Notes under the pieces: model-generated
The model's input: the letters and a program-made list of their open reading frames with translations, nothing else
Told to the model about the DNA's origin: nothing
The model's database searches: none
From: a virus
IMG/VR virus record: IMGVR_UViG_3300048583_000229
Location: 1 to 44,389 of that record
Length of the DNA: 44,389 bases
Reading direction: 5' to 3' (one strand)
Shown: positions 14,363-21,737 of the stretch, in pieces
Layout of the letters: each line of letters opens with the position of its first letter
How positions within the stretch are numbered: position 1 is the first letter of the stretch
Translations under genes and position numbers: made by a program

Positions 14363-14578
14363 ATGTATTACATAACCTATCAGTTCAATGAATCTGCGAT
14401 CATTACCGTGACCGCGATCTCATTCAGCATCTTCAAGCCGATCCCCGGCGAGACAGATGACATCATGCAGCTGACCGACCGTCAAGGCACTACTCATCGC
14501 CTTCCCGCCACGTCACTTATCTCCATCGTCCCGGTCCGCAAGGTCCGTCAACGTGCGACAACCCCAAAGAAAGACTAA
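14363..14578 (+). CDS. Small beta-rich hypothetical protein
   Basis: The product has 71 residues from ATG 14363. It is preceded by a leader made almost only of A and C (CAAACAAACAACACAAAACC), with no Shine-Dalgarno motif. In-frame sequence up to 14315 is part of the RNA's 3' end, so I exclude it. The protein has strand-like segments (YYITYQF, AIITVTAISF, HRLPATSLISIVPV) as in a small barrel and a basic C-terminus (RKVRQRATTPKKD). No family recognised. Confidence 0.55.
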   Translation: MYYITYQFNESAIITVTAISFSIFKPIPGETDDIMQLTDRQGTTHRLPATSLISIVPVRKVRQRATTPKKD

Positions 14579-14582
14579 AGCC

Positions 14583-14843
14583 ATGATTGCATACGATCCA
14601 AGTGGTAAAAAGGTTCGCGTTGGCCATTGGCACTATGAAGCTGCCGAGTATAAGGGCCATGAGATAATCAAACCGCGTGTTAAAGAAGTTCGTTTCGACA
14701 ATCCTGATACTGACTACGAAGGCACACTTCAAGGCTTTGGCACTGAAGGAGACGGCAACGAGTTATGCATCGTCGCCCTCGTCGAAAAACCTGACGGCAC
14801 GTTCGACACACCATCCGCAAACACTATCCAAATCATCAAATGA
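14583..14843 (+). CDS. Small hypothetical protein upstream of Sak4
   Basis: The product has 86 residues from ATG 14583. The sequence alternates charged and hydrophobic residues, as in a beta-rich domain (KKVRVGHWHYEAAEY; LCIVALVEKPDGTF). It begins four bases after the previous gene and overlaps the recombinase-like ATPase gene by four bases (ATGA at 14840-14843), so it is coupled to it. It could be an accessory of the recombination module. No family recognised. Confidence 0.55.
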   Translation: MIAYDPSGKKVRVGHWHYEAAEYKGHEIIKPRVKEVRFDNPDTDYEGTLQGFGTEGDGNELCIVALVEKPDGTFDTPSANTIQIIK

Positions 14844-15601
14844 AATCAGCCACAGACCTACACCAGAATGACCGCGCCATTATCATCATCGGCGATCCAG
14901 GGACACGAAAGACAACTCTCTGTCTTCACTTCCCCTCCCCCTACTTCCTCGACTGTGACGGTAATCTCTCCGCCCCTGTCGAGCACACAGGCATCCGCAC
15001 GTTCTTCTACGACCGTGCGGCACATGACGATGAGGGCCACGAAATACATCCCATCAACCGCTTCCTCCACTGTGTCAAATGCCTCAACGCCGCTGTCGCT
15101 TCCCCCGAAGTCAAAACAATCATCATCGACAGTCTCACGTCGTTCACCGACATCATCCTTAGCGAAATTAAACGCCAAGAGCATGGTGCGGCTGCGGCAA
15201 CTGATTCTGCCCGTGATGTGGCGGACGCAAAATCAATGCGCATCCAAGACTGGGGTAAGTTCGCTTTCCTCCTCAAGAACATAGTCACCAAGCTCCGTTC
15301 CTGCGGCAAAACCATCGTCTTCACCGCGCATAACAACTTCGAGAAAGACGAAGTCGACTCGCGCTTCAAGCAATTCATCAACGTCCCCGGTCAGTCAAAG
15401 TCCACAATCTCCGGACTCTTCACCGACTGCTGGCACACGTTTATGGAAGTCAAAGGTCTAGGCGACGCGGCCCAACACCGCTTCCTCGTTCGCACCCTAC
15501 CAGTCAACGAGATCGACCACCGAGGCGTCAAATCCTCGTTCAAAAACCTCAAGCGCATCAACACGTTCGAGGAAGTCATAGCCGAACTTAAGAAACTCTA
15601 A
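14840..15601 (+). CDS. Sak4-type RecA-like ATPase (phage recombinase)
   Basis: The 253-residue protein has the Walker A motif GDPGTRKT at residues 18-25, followed by a strand ending FLDCDGN. The Walker B strand is VKTIIIDS near 91-98, and a sensor-like strand TIVFTAHN follows. This is the minimal RecA/RAD51 core of the Sak4 family (phage nucleotide-binding protein), which promotes single-strand annealing and strand exchange together with an SSB. An SSB-like gene lies 400 bp downstream and a Cas4-like nuclease upstream, completing a recombination module. The Walker A loop has Arg where Gly is usual (GTRKT). The family call is firm. Activity is known from relatives only. Confidence 0.9.
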   Translation: MKSATDLHQNDRAIIIIGDPGTRKTTLCLHFPSPYFLDCDGNLSAPVEHTGIRTFFYDRAAHDDEGHEIHPINRFLHCVKCLNAAVASPEVKTIIIDSLTSFTDIILSEIKRQEHGAAAATDSARDVADAKSMRIQDWGKFAFLLKNIVTKLRSCGKTIVFTAHNNFEKDEVDSRFKQFINVPGQSKSTISGLFTDCWHTFMEVKGLGDAAQHRFLVRTLPVNEIDHRGVKSSFKNLKRINTFEEVIAELKKL

Positions 15602-15609
15602 CCATCCTC

Positions 15610-15665
15610 GCCCGTCTTAGCTGAGTAGTTCAGTTGCAGTAAGCAATCTCGGGCACGCAAACTGC
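15610..15665 (+). promoter_or_regulatory. Candidate pseudoknotted leader
   Basis: Two 5-bp helices interlock: GCCCG (15610-15614) with CGGGC (15650-15654), and GCAGT (15636-15640) with ACTGC (15661-15665). A small CTGA/TCAG hairpin sits inside. This pseudoknot pattern lies in a 113-bp gap before the gene at 15715, as a small riboswitch or translational operator might. I cannot match it to a known class. Confidence 0.3.
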
Positions 15666-15714
15666 ATTCATGTCACCTAGCCCGCGGTCGGGAAACTACA
15701 ACCGCGATACTCTT

Positions 15715-15909
15715 ATGACCCGCGCATTCATCGTAACCCTCGACCTCGACCCATCCGTCGACCCAAACCTCGTCGCTAAGGAACTCCTCGACGCCGTCTC
15801 AGGCGAGTTCCCAGAAATCCTATCAGTCAAACCCTGGGCGCAACACGACGCTCCAACCGGCCCACGCCCTATCGAAGGCGAAATGCTCATGGGCCAAATG
15901 CCACAATAA
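15715..15909 (+). CDS. Small hypothetical protein, ferredoxin-like pattern
   Basis: The product has 64 residues from ATG 15715. An in-frame ATG at 15670 would add 15 residues but overlaps the structured leader. The pattern strand (AFIVTLDLD), helix (VDPNLVAKELLDAVS), strand (ILSVKPWAQ) resembles half of a ferredoxin-like fold. It lies between Sak4 and the SSB-like gene and is followed by a palindrome copy. No specific family is recognised. Confidence 0.5.
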   Translation: MTRAFIVTLDLDPSVDPNLVAKELLDAVSGEFPEILSVKPWAQHDAPTGPRPIEGEMLMGQMPQ

Positions 15910-15924
15910 TTTCCGTCCGAGTTG

Positions 15925-15941
15925 TGTTCATACCATGAACG
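15925..15941. promoter_or_regulatory. Palindrome copy G
   Basis: TGTTCATACCATGAACG, full inner arms GTTCAT/ATGAAC, in the leader of the SSB-like gene. Confidence 0.75.
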
Positions 15942-16001
15942 CGTTAGGACCATCCAGAAGAAACGAAACAAAGCAACAAAACAACAAAGAAAACAAATAA
16001 T

Positions 16002-16457
16002 ATGTCAGAAGATACTACGGTCGACCCACTTGGCTTGGGCATGGACCTGAGCGGTGTTGATACTTCACGTCCTGTTCTTCCCGAACAGATTCACGTGTTG
16101 TCAATCGACAAAGTCGAAGTGAAGGATAACAAAGCCGGCACTGGGCGTAATTTGGTGGTCATTTTCAAGACCGTCAATGACAGTCCCGACGTCACCGGTG
16201 CGAAGATTATCTCCGCAGGTTATCCGATCACCAAGTACTATCCGCTACAACAGAGTGAGAACGAGAAGGCACCGGACTTCAAGGCCGATCTTGCACGTTT
16301 GCAGGATGCCGTCGAAGGCACCAAGCAAGGAACGCGTGGTGCGTTTAATCCGTATAACTACACGGGTAAGCTCGTCATGGCCAAACTTAAAGTCCGCAAG
16401 GATGAGGAGTATGGCGATTCCAACGAGATCGTGAAACTGGAGTACGCGTCAGCGTAA
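16002..16457 (+). CDS. ssDNA-binding protein, DUF669-like
   Basis: The product has 151 residues. After a short acidic N-terminus (TVDPLGLGMDLSGVD), the protein has the OB-like pattern of phage DUF669 and SSB-type proteins. It contains a strand VLSIDKVEVKDNKAGTGRNLVVIF, split by the typical KAGTGR turn, then a K-Y-Y-P segment and a C-terminal GKLVMAKLKVRKDEEYGDSN strand pair. Relatives coat ssDNA and partner Sak4-type recombinases, which is the context here. The leader from the palindrome (15925) to the ATG is A/C-rich without Shine-Dalgarno. It also contains a 21-codon upstream frame (15935-16000) ending one base before the ATG. A terminator follows the gene. Confidence 0.75.
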   Translation: MSEDTTVDPLGLGMDLSGVDTSRPVLPEQIHVLSIDKVEVKDNKAGTGRNLVVIFKTVNDSPDVTGAKIISAGYPITKYYPLQQSENEKAPDFKADLARLQDAVEGTKQGTRGAFNPYNYTGKLVMAKLKVRKDEEYGDSNEIVKLEYASA

Positions 16458-16466
16458 AATGCAACT

Positions 16467-16502
16467 GGGAGGGGTCGGGTTAACGCTCGGCCTCTCCCTT
16501 TT
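16467..16502 (+). terminator. Intrinsic terminator after SSB gene
   Basis: GGGAGGGGTCGGG (16467-16479), loop TTAACG, CTCGGCCTCTCCC (16486-16498) give a 13-bp stem with G-U pairs, followed by TTTT (16499-16502). It begins nine bases after the stop codon. Confidence 0.85.
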
Positions 16503-16506
16503 ATTT

Positions 16507-16746
16507 ATGTTTAGGGATAGAGTTAAACGCGTGAGTGTGAGTGATGTTCAGCCAGAGACTGTTCTGGATCTTTTGCGTTTTCTCCCCCGGCGTTTGTTGG
16601 AGAGTATTGTGAAAGAATATGGACTTACTCCGGTTAATAAATCCAAGGACGCTATGATTTTTATTATCGCTGAACATCGAAAGACCATTTTTAAGACCTT
16701 AAAATTTACCTTATCATATGCAGACAGAAATAACGACGGAGAATGA
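16507..16746 (+). CDS. Small SAP/Rho-N-like putative DNA-binding protein
   Basis: The product has 79 residues from ATG 16507. An in-frame ATG at 16459 lies ahead of the terminator stem and is unlikely. The central part (LLRFLPRRLLESIVKEYGL, then NKSKDAMIFIIAEHR) follows the helix-turn-helix spacing of SAP or Rho N-terminal-like domains, which bind nucleic acid. It overlaps the ParB-methyltransferase gene by 29 bases, so the two are probably co-translated. The domain call is tentative. Confidence 0.5.
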   Translation: MFRDRVKRVSVSDVQPETVLDLLRFLPRRLLESIVKEYGLTPVNKSKDAMIFIIAEHRKTIFKTLKFTLSYADRNNDGE

Positions 16747-18241
16747 AGTGCTTGACCCTAAGATCGCGGAGGTTATTGAGATTGCCCAGTGGCAGTTTCG
16801 GTATCCGATGAATGCGGAGAAGGTTAAGTGGGATGATGTGCAGATGGACGAGCGGAGTCGAAAGGACTTCGGGAATCTCGAGGAGTTGGCGCTGAGCATC
16901 CAGAAGAACGGGCTGATTCATCCGCCGACTGTGACGATCGCGCCACCCGGTGCGGCTAAGCCGTATACGCTGGTAGGTGGTGAGCGGAGAATGCGGGCGA
17001 TGAAGATGCTCGAGGTTCCGTTCTTTCCTGTGAATTTGCGTGAGGCGCTCGAGTATCATGAAGTGCTGGAGTTGGAACTCATGGAGAATTTCCACCGCAA
17101 GGAAATGCTGTGGCAAGAGCAATGTATACTTATCGCTCGGACGCACAGGGAGAAGGAGCGTGTTGCGGCGGTCGACTCCAAGACGTGGGGTGTGCGTGAG
17201 ACGGGTCGCTTGCTTGGTGTGTCAATCGGGCACGTATCGCACGCGACGACGCTGGCACCAAAGCTCATCGCTGGCGATGCCGAACTGCTTGCTGCACCGA
17301 GCATGTTCGCGGCGTACGAGATTCTCCTCAAGCGTCAGGAAGACTTGGCGATGAAGTTGTCGACGCAGGATTTGAACGCAACAGCCGCCCGAGCGATCAC
17401 GGGAATTCATCAGACGTCCGACGATGTTGATGATATCTTCGGAAGTCCTGATCCTGCTTCCCCTTTCGGTGCTGGTGGCATTGATGACTTTGTCGCGTCT
17501 CAGCAGATTAGCGAGCCGAAAGCCGGTAGGCTGAACATGGATTTTAGTCGGCTGTTCATGCTCGGCGACTGTATCGAACTCATGCCGAACATGCAAGACG
17601 AGTGTGTCGATCACGTCGTCACCGACCCGCCTTATGGTATTGACCTCGCGATGATGCCGGATATTAAGAACATCGAGAACGTCGTCGACACGCATGACGT
17701 GGAACAGAACATCTCAATGTTCGAGCCGTTCCTTCGCGAGTCGTTCCGCTTGCTTAAACCTTCGGGTTATTGTGTGTTCTGGTATGATCTTGATCACCAC
17801 GAGAAACTCCAGGCACTCGGCAAGGCCATTGGGTTCAAAGTCCAACGCTGGCCGATTGTTTGGCATAAGCTACATCCCTGCCTTAACAATGCGCCGAGGG
17901 TGAACTTTACCAAAAACGTCGAGTTCGCGATGGTGATGCGGAAGGGTGCGGCTTGTCTTGTAGAACCGCAGACTTCTTCGGTGTTCGGAGCCGACGGCAG
18001 TGCCGATCGTAAGCTCTATGACAATCCGTTCGCCAAGCCACTTGCGGCCTGGAAGTTCATCCTTAACGCCATTGCGTATAAGGGCCAGTCCATCTTCGAC
18101 CCGTATGCGGGCCAGATGTCTTGTGGGCGCGCTTGCGTCAACATGGGTCTCATTCCGATGGGGATTGAGATAGATGAGAACCACTACAACCGCGGTATCG
18201 TGCAACTCACGGGACTGCAGAAAGAAATCAATGGACATTAA
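16718..18241 (+). CDS. ParB/Srx-domain and DNA methyltransferase fusion
   Basis: The 507-residue protein has two parts. Residues about 25-205 are ParB/sulfiredoxin-like: ELALSIQKNGLIHPPTV, GGERRMRAMKML near 84-98, and LELMENFHRKEM, followed by an HTH-like stretch (RETGRLLGVSIGHVSHATT). Residues about 275-507 are a methyltransferase with DPPYG at about 302 (motif IV) and FDPYAGQMSCGRACVNMG near 460 (motif I). This IV-before-I order is typical of beta-class N6-adenine or N4-cytosine enzymes. It probably methylates phage DNA against restriction, or marks sites for replication or packaging. The ParB part may bind DNA, or bind and hydrolyse CTP. Target sequence unknown. Confidence 0.9.
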   Translation: MQTEITTENEVLDPKIAEVIEIAQWQFRYPMNAEKVKWDDVQMDERSRKDFGNLEELALSIQKNGLIHPPTVTIAPPGAAKPYTLVGGERRMRAMKMLEVPFFPVNLREALEYHEVLELELMENFHRKEMLWQEQCILIARTHREKERVAAVDSKTWGVRETGRLLGVSIGHVSHATTLAPKLIAGDAELLAAPSMFAAYEILLKRQEDLAMKLSTQDLNATAARAITGIHQTSDDVDDIFGSPDPASPFGAGGIDDFVASQQISEPKAGRLNMDFSRLFMLGDCIELMPNMQDECVDHVVTDPPYGIDLAMMPDIKNIENVVDTHDVEQNISMFEPFLRESFRLLKPSGYCVFWYDLDHHEKLQALGKAIGFKVQRWPIVWHKLHPCLNNAPRVNFTKNVEFAMVMRKGAACLVEPQTSSVFGADGSADRKLYDNPFAKPLAAWKFILNAIAYKGQSIFDPYAGQMSCGRACVNMGLIPMGIEIDENHYNRGIVQLTGLQKEINGH

Positions 18242-18416
18242 GCAGGTAAATATTGTGTGCTTCGGAGATTTGTATCGTTTCTATGTGGACGATGCGAACG
18301 ACGTGATTGCTGTGCATTTTTATCCTTTTATGGGAACACAGCATCAGGTCGTGAGAAACATCGAAGATGTGCCACAAGAAGTTATTGATAAACTCGAACA
18401 CAAACTATCAACATGA
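18231..18416 (+). CDS. Small hypothetical protein
   Basis: The product has 61 residues from ATG 18231. It overlaps the methyltransferase end by 11 bases and the next gene by four (ATGA). Strand-like segments (QVNIVCFGDLYRFYVDD; VIAVHFYPFMG) are followed by a C-terminal helix (VPQEVIDKLEHKLS). The tight overlaps indicate a real co-translated gene. Function unknown. Confidence 0.55.
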   Translation: MDIKQVNIVCFGDLYRFYVDDANDVIAVHFYPFMGTQHQVVRNIEDVPQEVIDKLEHKLST

Positions 18417-18634
18417 ATCACGAACGAGCATTAGTAATCGCACAAGTTGCGCTGAGCAAGGAGAAAGAACTGCGGCTGACTAATAACGAACGCACAGGGA
18501 TCGAAAGGTTCCTAGGCATTTCGTCCAGTCAACCATGCAAGAAACATGGAACCGCGTTCAACTCTAACTATATGTTGAACAATTTCGAACCGCTAATCCG
18601 CGACATGTTCCCTAATGAATACGCCACTCTTTGA
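18413..18634 (+). CDS. Small hypothetical protein upstream of DNA polymerase
   Basis: The 73-residue, mostly helical product starts MNHERALVIAQVALSKEK. Its 3' end overlaps the polymerase gene by 20 bases and its start overlaps the previous gene by four. The position suggests an accessory of the replication module. No motif or family recognised. Confidence 0.55.
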   Translation: MNHERALVIAQVALSKEKELRLTNNERTGIERFLGISSSQPCKKHGTAFNSNYMLNNFEPLIRDMFPNEYATL

Positions 18635-21098
18635 CCTTAATGAAGTCCAGACGACTACGACAGCACAAGCACTACCCGCCGAGTATCCTCAAGTCGGTGC
18701 GGCGTATTCGATCCTTGTCGTCGGTGACTGCCCCGGTGATACCGACCTCAAAGAGTCCCGCCCGTTCAGCGGGACCGCTGGAGGAGTGTTGCGAAACATA
18801 CTCAACTCGGTGGGCATATCGCCAATGGCCGTCGGATTCACATACGTTTCCCAGCAAAAGATAAAATACGAGAACGCGCACAAGGATTTCCCTTGGCATG
18901 GACCGGAAGTGACTGAAGGACGTGAAAAGCTCGCGGCTGACGTTGCAAAACTCAAGCCCAACCTTATTGTCCTTCTCGGTGACGTCCCGCTCGGAGTAGC
19001 TGGAAAGCGGGGCGAGCGTGTGACAAATTGGCACGGATCACTATTCCGCTGCGAAGCGATGGATTCGCCGTTTTACGGATACAAGTGTATGGCGACCTAC
19101 GATCCCATGGATGTGTTCCGCAATTACGAGTGGATGCCGCTGTTGCGGTTTGACCTCCAACGTGCTTTCGACGAAGGACACTCTCCCGAGTTACACCTTC
19201 CCGTCCGCACGTACGAGCTTAACCTGTCCGCGCATCAAGTGATTGAGAAACTCCGATGCCTTCCACCCAACCGTCCCATCGCTCTCGACATCGAGGGCTA
19301 TGTCTCGTGGATCTCCTGTCTCTCTATCGCGACTTCCGACACCGAAGCGTTCATCATCCCTTTCGGCATCTACTCCGTCGAAGACGATGCGCGTGTGATA
19401 GAGCAACTCCGCATCACGATGGCACGTCACGACATTCCAAAGATACTTCAAAACTGTATCTATGACTATTTCGTTCTCGCATGGAAATATCAGATCATTC
19501 TGTCGAATATCGCCTGGGACACAATGCTTTCTGGCTGGGAGTTATATCCAGAACTTCCCAAGGGACTGGGCACGCAAACCGCTATATGGACTCGAGAACC
19601 TTACTATAAATTCCAGCGTAAAATCGACCACACTGTTACGCATTGGAAATACTGCTGCACAGATTCCTGCGTCACGTACGAAATAGCGAGCAAACATGAC
19701 AAAGCACTTTCATCGTCCGCCAGATCGCACTTTCAGTTTAACATGGAACTTTTACCTGCGATCAACTACATGCAAATACGTGGTATGCGGTTCGACCGAG
19801 AACGCGCTAACGAGCTACTTGCTTTATCACGCGCCAAGCAATCTGAGATCCAACTCCGCATCAACATCGAAGCTGGCAAAGCTGTCAATGTCAACTCCCC
19901 CAAACAACTAGCAACCATCCTCTACCGTGACAAACACTTTCCTAAACAGCATCCAAAGAAAGCGGGTAAAATCGATCGGACAAAACTCTCTACCGACATT
20001 GACGCTCTTCTCGAACTCAACCGTCTCTACGACTCTCCGTTCATCCGAGACCTCATCGCATGGCGAAAGTGCGAAAAGATCCAGCAAACCCTGTCCATCC
20101 CAACCTCCCCTGTCGATAATCGCATTCGCTGTTCATACAATCTTGTCGGAACTGAGACCGGTCGGCTTAACTGTTATTCATCATCTGAGCACTCGACCGT
20201 GTTGGGTTCGGACGGTAAGCCAAAGGACGTGGGGGCTAATCTTACAACGGTTACAAAGAAACTCCGTCACCTTTTCCGTGCGGACGATGAATACGAGTTT
20301 TTCCAATGCGATCTCGCCGGAGCTGACGGGTGGACGGTTGCTGCTCATTGCGCCAGATTCGGTGATACTACAATGCTCGACGACTATTACGCCGGAATCA
20401 AACCCGCACGAGTGATCGGCTACATGTATCTTCACGGTGCGGACACGGCGCGCCTTGACCGAGCGACTCTCGGTAAATCCTGTAAATACATCGGCGCAAC
20501 AAATGAAACGGAATCGCTCTATTTCACGTGCAAACGCGTTCAACACGGCACAAACTATCTTCTCGGACCTGGCACCATGGCAAATCAGATTCTTAAAGAC
20601 AGTTTTAAACTCACAGGGAATCCACTATACGTCGACCAAAAAACATGTATTGCACTTCAAAAACTCTACAACCTCCGATATAAAGGAGTCGCGGCGTGGC
20701 AAACATGGGTCGAACAAGAACTTAAAGGCAAAGGTCGTCTCTCATGTGCATCTGGCCATACTCGAACCTTCTTTGGTAGACGACAAGCTCATGAAACTTT
20801 GCGCTCAGCCGTCGCACATGAACCTCAGGCAAACACCACCTACGCCACAAACATGGCATTCCATAAGCTCTGGCACGATCCCGAGAACCGAAACCCCGAC
20901 GGCTCTCTCATCATCCAACCCCTCCACCAGGTCCACGACGCCATGTGTGGACAGTGGCCAGTGTCCCGCCGTGACTGGGCAATCGCCAAAATCAAATCCT
21001 ATTTCGACAACCCAATAACCATCGCGGGCACAACCCTCGTCATTCCGTTCGAAGGCAACTACGGACCGTCATGGGGCGAGCAACCAAACTCATTCTAA
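18615..21098 (+). CDS. Family A DNA polymerase with N-terminal uracil-DNA glycosylase-like domain
   Basis: The product has 827 residues in three parts. Residues about 30-195 are UDG-like: GDCPG at 37-41, SRPFSGTAGGVLRN, PNLIVLLGDVPLG and ATYDPMDVFR near 160. About 215-370 are a 3'-5' exonuclease, with DIEG near 224, NCIYDYF near 280 and YCCTD near 347. About 385-827 are a Pol I-type polymerase, with CDLAGADGW (motif A, about 564), CKRVQHGTNYLLGP (motif B) and QVHDAM (motif C, about 773). UDG-Pol A fusions are known, for example in SPO1-like phages. Here the UDG catalytic positions are altered (GDCPG, and D for H in the second motif), so the domain may only sense uracil. This is the phage replicase. 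Confidence 0.93.
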   Translation: MNTPLFDLNEVQTTTTAQALPAEYPQVGAAYSILVVGDCPGDTDLKESRPFSGTAGGVLRNILNSVGISPMAVGFTYVSQQKIKYENAHKDFPWHGPEVTEGREKLAADVAKLKPNLIVLLGDVPLGVAGKRGERVTNWHGSLFRCEAMDSPFYGYKCMATYDPMDVFRNYEWMPLLRFDLQRAFDEGHSPELHLPVRTYELNLSAHQVIEKLRCLPPNRPIALDIEGYVSWISCLSIATSDTEAFIIPFGIYSVEDDARVIEQLRITMARHDIPKILQNCIYDYFVLAWKYQIILSNIAWDTMLSGWELYPELPKGLGTQTAIWTREPYYKFQRKIDHTVTHWKYCCTDSCVTYEIASKHDKALSSSARSHFQFNMELLPAINYMQIRGMRFDRERANELLALSRAKQSEIQLRINIEAGKAVNVNSPKQLATILYRDKHFPKQHPKKAGKIDRTKLSTDIDALLELNRLYDSPFIRDLIAWRKCEKIQQTLSIPTSPVDNRIRCSYNLVGTETGRLNCYSSSEHSTVLGSDGKPKDVGANLTTVTKKLRHLFRADDEYEFFQCDLAGADGWTVAAHCARFGDTTMLDDYYAGIKPARVIGYMYLHGADTARLDRATLGKSCKYIGATNETESLYFTCKRVQHGTNYLLGPGTMANQILKDSFKLTGNPLYVDQKTCIALQKLYNLRYKGVAAWQTWVEQELKGKGRLSCASGHTRTFFGRRQAHETLRSAVAHEPQANTTYATNMAFHKLWHDPENRNPDGSLIIQPLHQVHDAMCGQWPVSRRDWAIAKIKSYFDNPITIAGTTLVIPFEGNYGPSWGEQPNSF

Positions 21099-21322
21099 TG
21101 CACGACTCACCCCGCCCTCAAGTCTACCACCACACCGACAATATCATCGCCGCGTGTGCACCAGACTCCGACCCTTCTCACAAAATCCTCGAATACCTAA
21201 ACCTCTCCAACTACCAGATGCTATATGGCCGCTTCACCAAGATCACCAAAATCGGACAGTGCACACATTCGCCCGACCGAACTCACTGGATCATCGAATA
21301 CGCCAATGCCGGACCTGAATAA
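21098..21322 (+). CDS. Small hypothetical protein
   Basis: The product has 74 residues. Its ATG at 21098 shares one base with the polymerase stop (TAATG), which decides the start. A central helix (PSHKILEYLNLSNYQML) is followed by two strands and an aromatic end (THWIIEYANAGPE). It overlaps the next gene by 17 bases. It lies between polymerase and ligase in one continuous operon. No family recognised. Confidence 0.55.
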   Translation: MHDSPRPQVYHHTDNIIAACAPDSDPSHKILEYLNLSNYQMLYGRFTKITKIGQCTHSPDRTHWIIEYANAGPE

Positions 21323-21737
21323 CGTCAAACTACCTGTCGAACTCAACAGGTCCACATCCAAAGAATTCAAACTCTTCGACGGCACAGGCATATTCAACGA
21401 CCTCATGTTCCATCATGCCCTTTCCAACTACCACCATTTCGACATCCTCACCTACACCATCTCACCAATGCACGTGTTCGGTGTGCGGGAAATCCATCGA
21501 CTTATGTTCTGCGTTGGAAAACCTCCTCGGAAGACAAAGCGACATATTCGAATCTCATGTTCACATGCTAAGCTATGGATCTGCTATCGCACTGCCACCG
21601 ACACCGACCCCCACGTCTACCTCGGCTCAGCCAACGCCACCGAAATGACACTCCACGAACTCATGGTCCGCGTCACAGGTGACGGCACACGCTCTCTCAT
21701 CAAACACTTCAACTACCTATGGGAAAATAACCAATGA
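21306..21737 (+). CDS. Hypothetical protein between polymerase and ligase
   Basis: The product has 143 residues from ATG 21306 (MPDLNNVKLPVEL). An earlier in-frame start at 21225 would overlap its neighbour by nearly 100 bases, so I reject it. The protein has mixed strand and helix sequence, with a basic segment (GKPPRKTKRHIRISC). It overlaps the ligase gene by four bases (ATGA). Probably a replication accessory, judging by position alone. Confidence 0.55.
   Translation: MPDLNNVKLPVELNRSTSKEFKLFDGTGIFNDLMFHHALSNYHHFDILTYTISPMHVFGVREIHRLMFCVGKPPRKTKRHIRISCSHAKLWICYRTATDTDPHVYLGSANATEMTLHELMVRVTGDGTRSLIKHFNYLWENNQ

Noticed and set aside
15602-15714. tRNA (TTAGCTGAGTAGTTCAG resembles a D-arm)
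   Set aside because: No acceptor stem, anticodon arm or TPsiC arm can be formed; a pseudoknot fits better.
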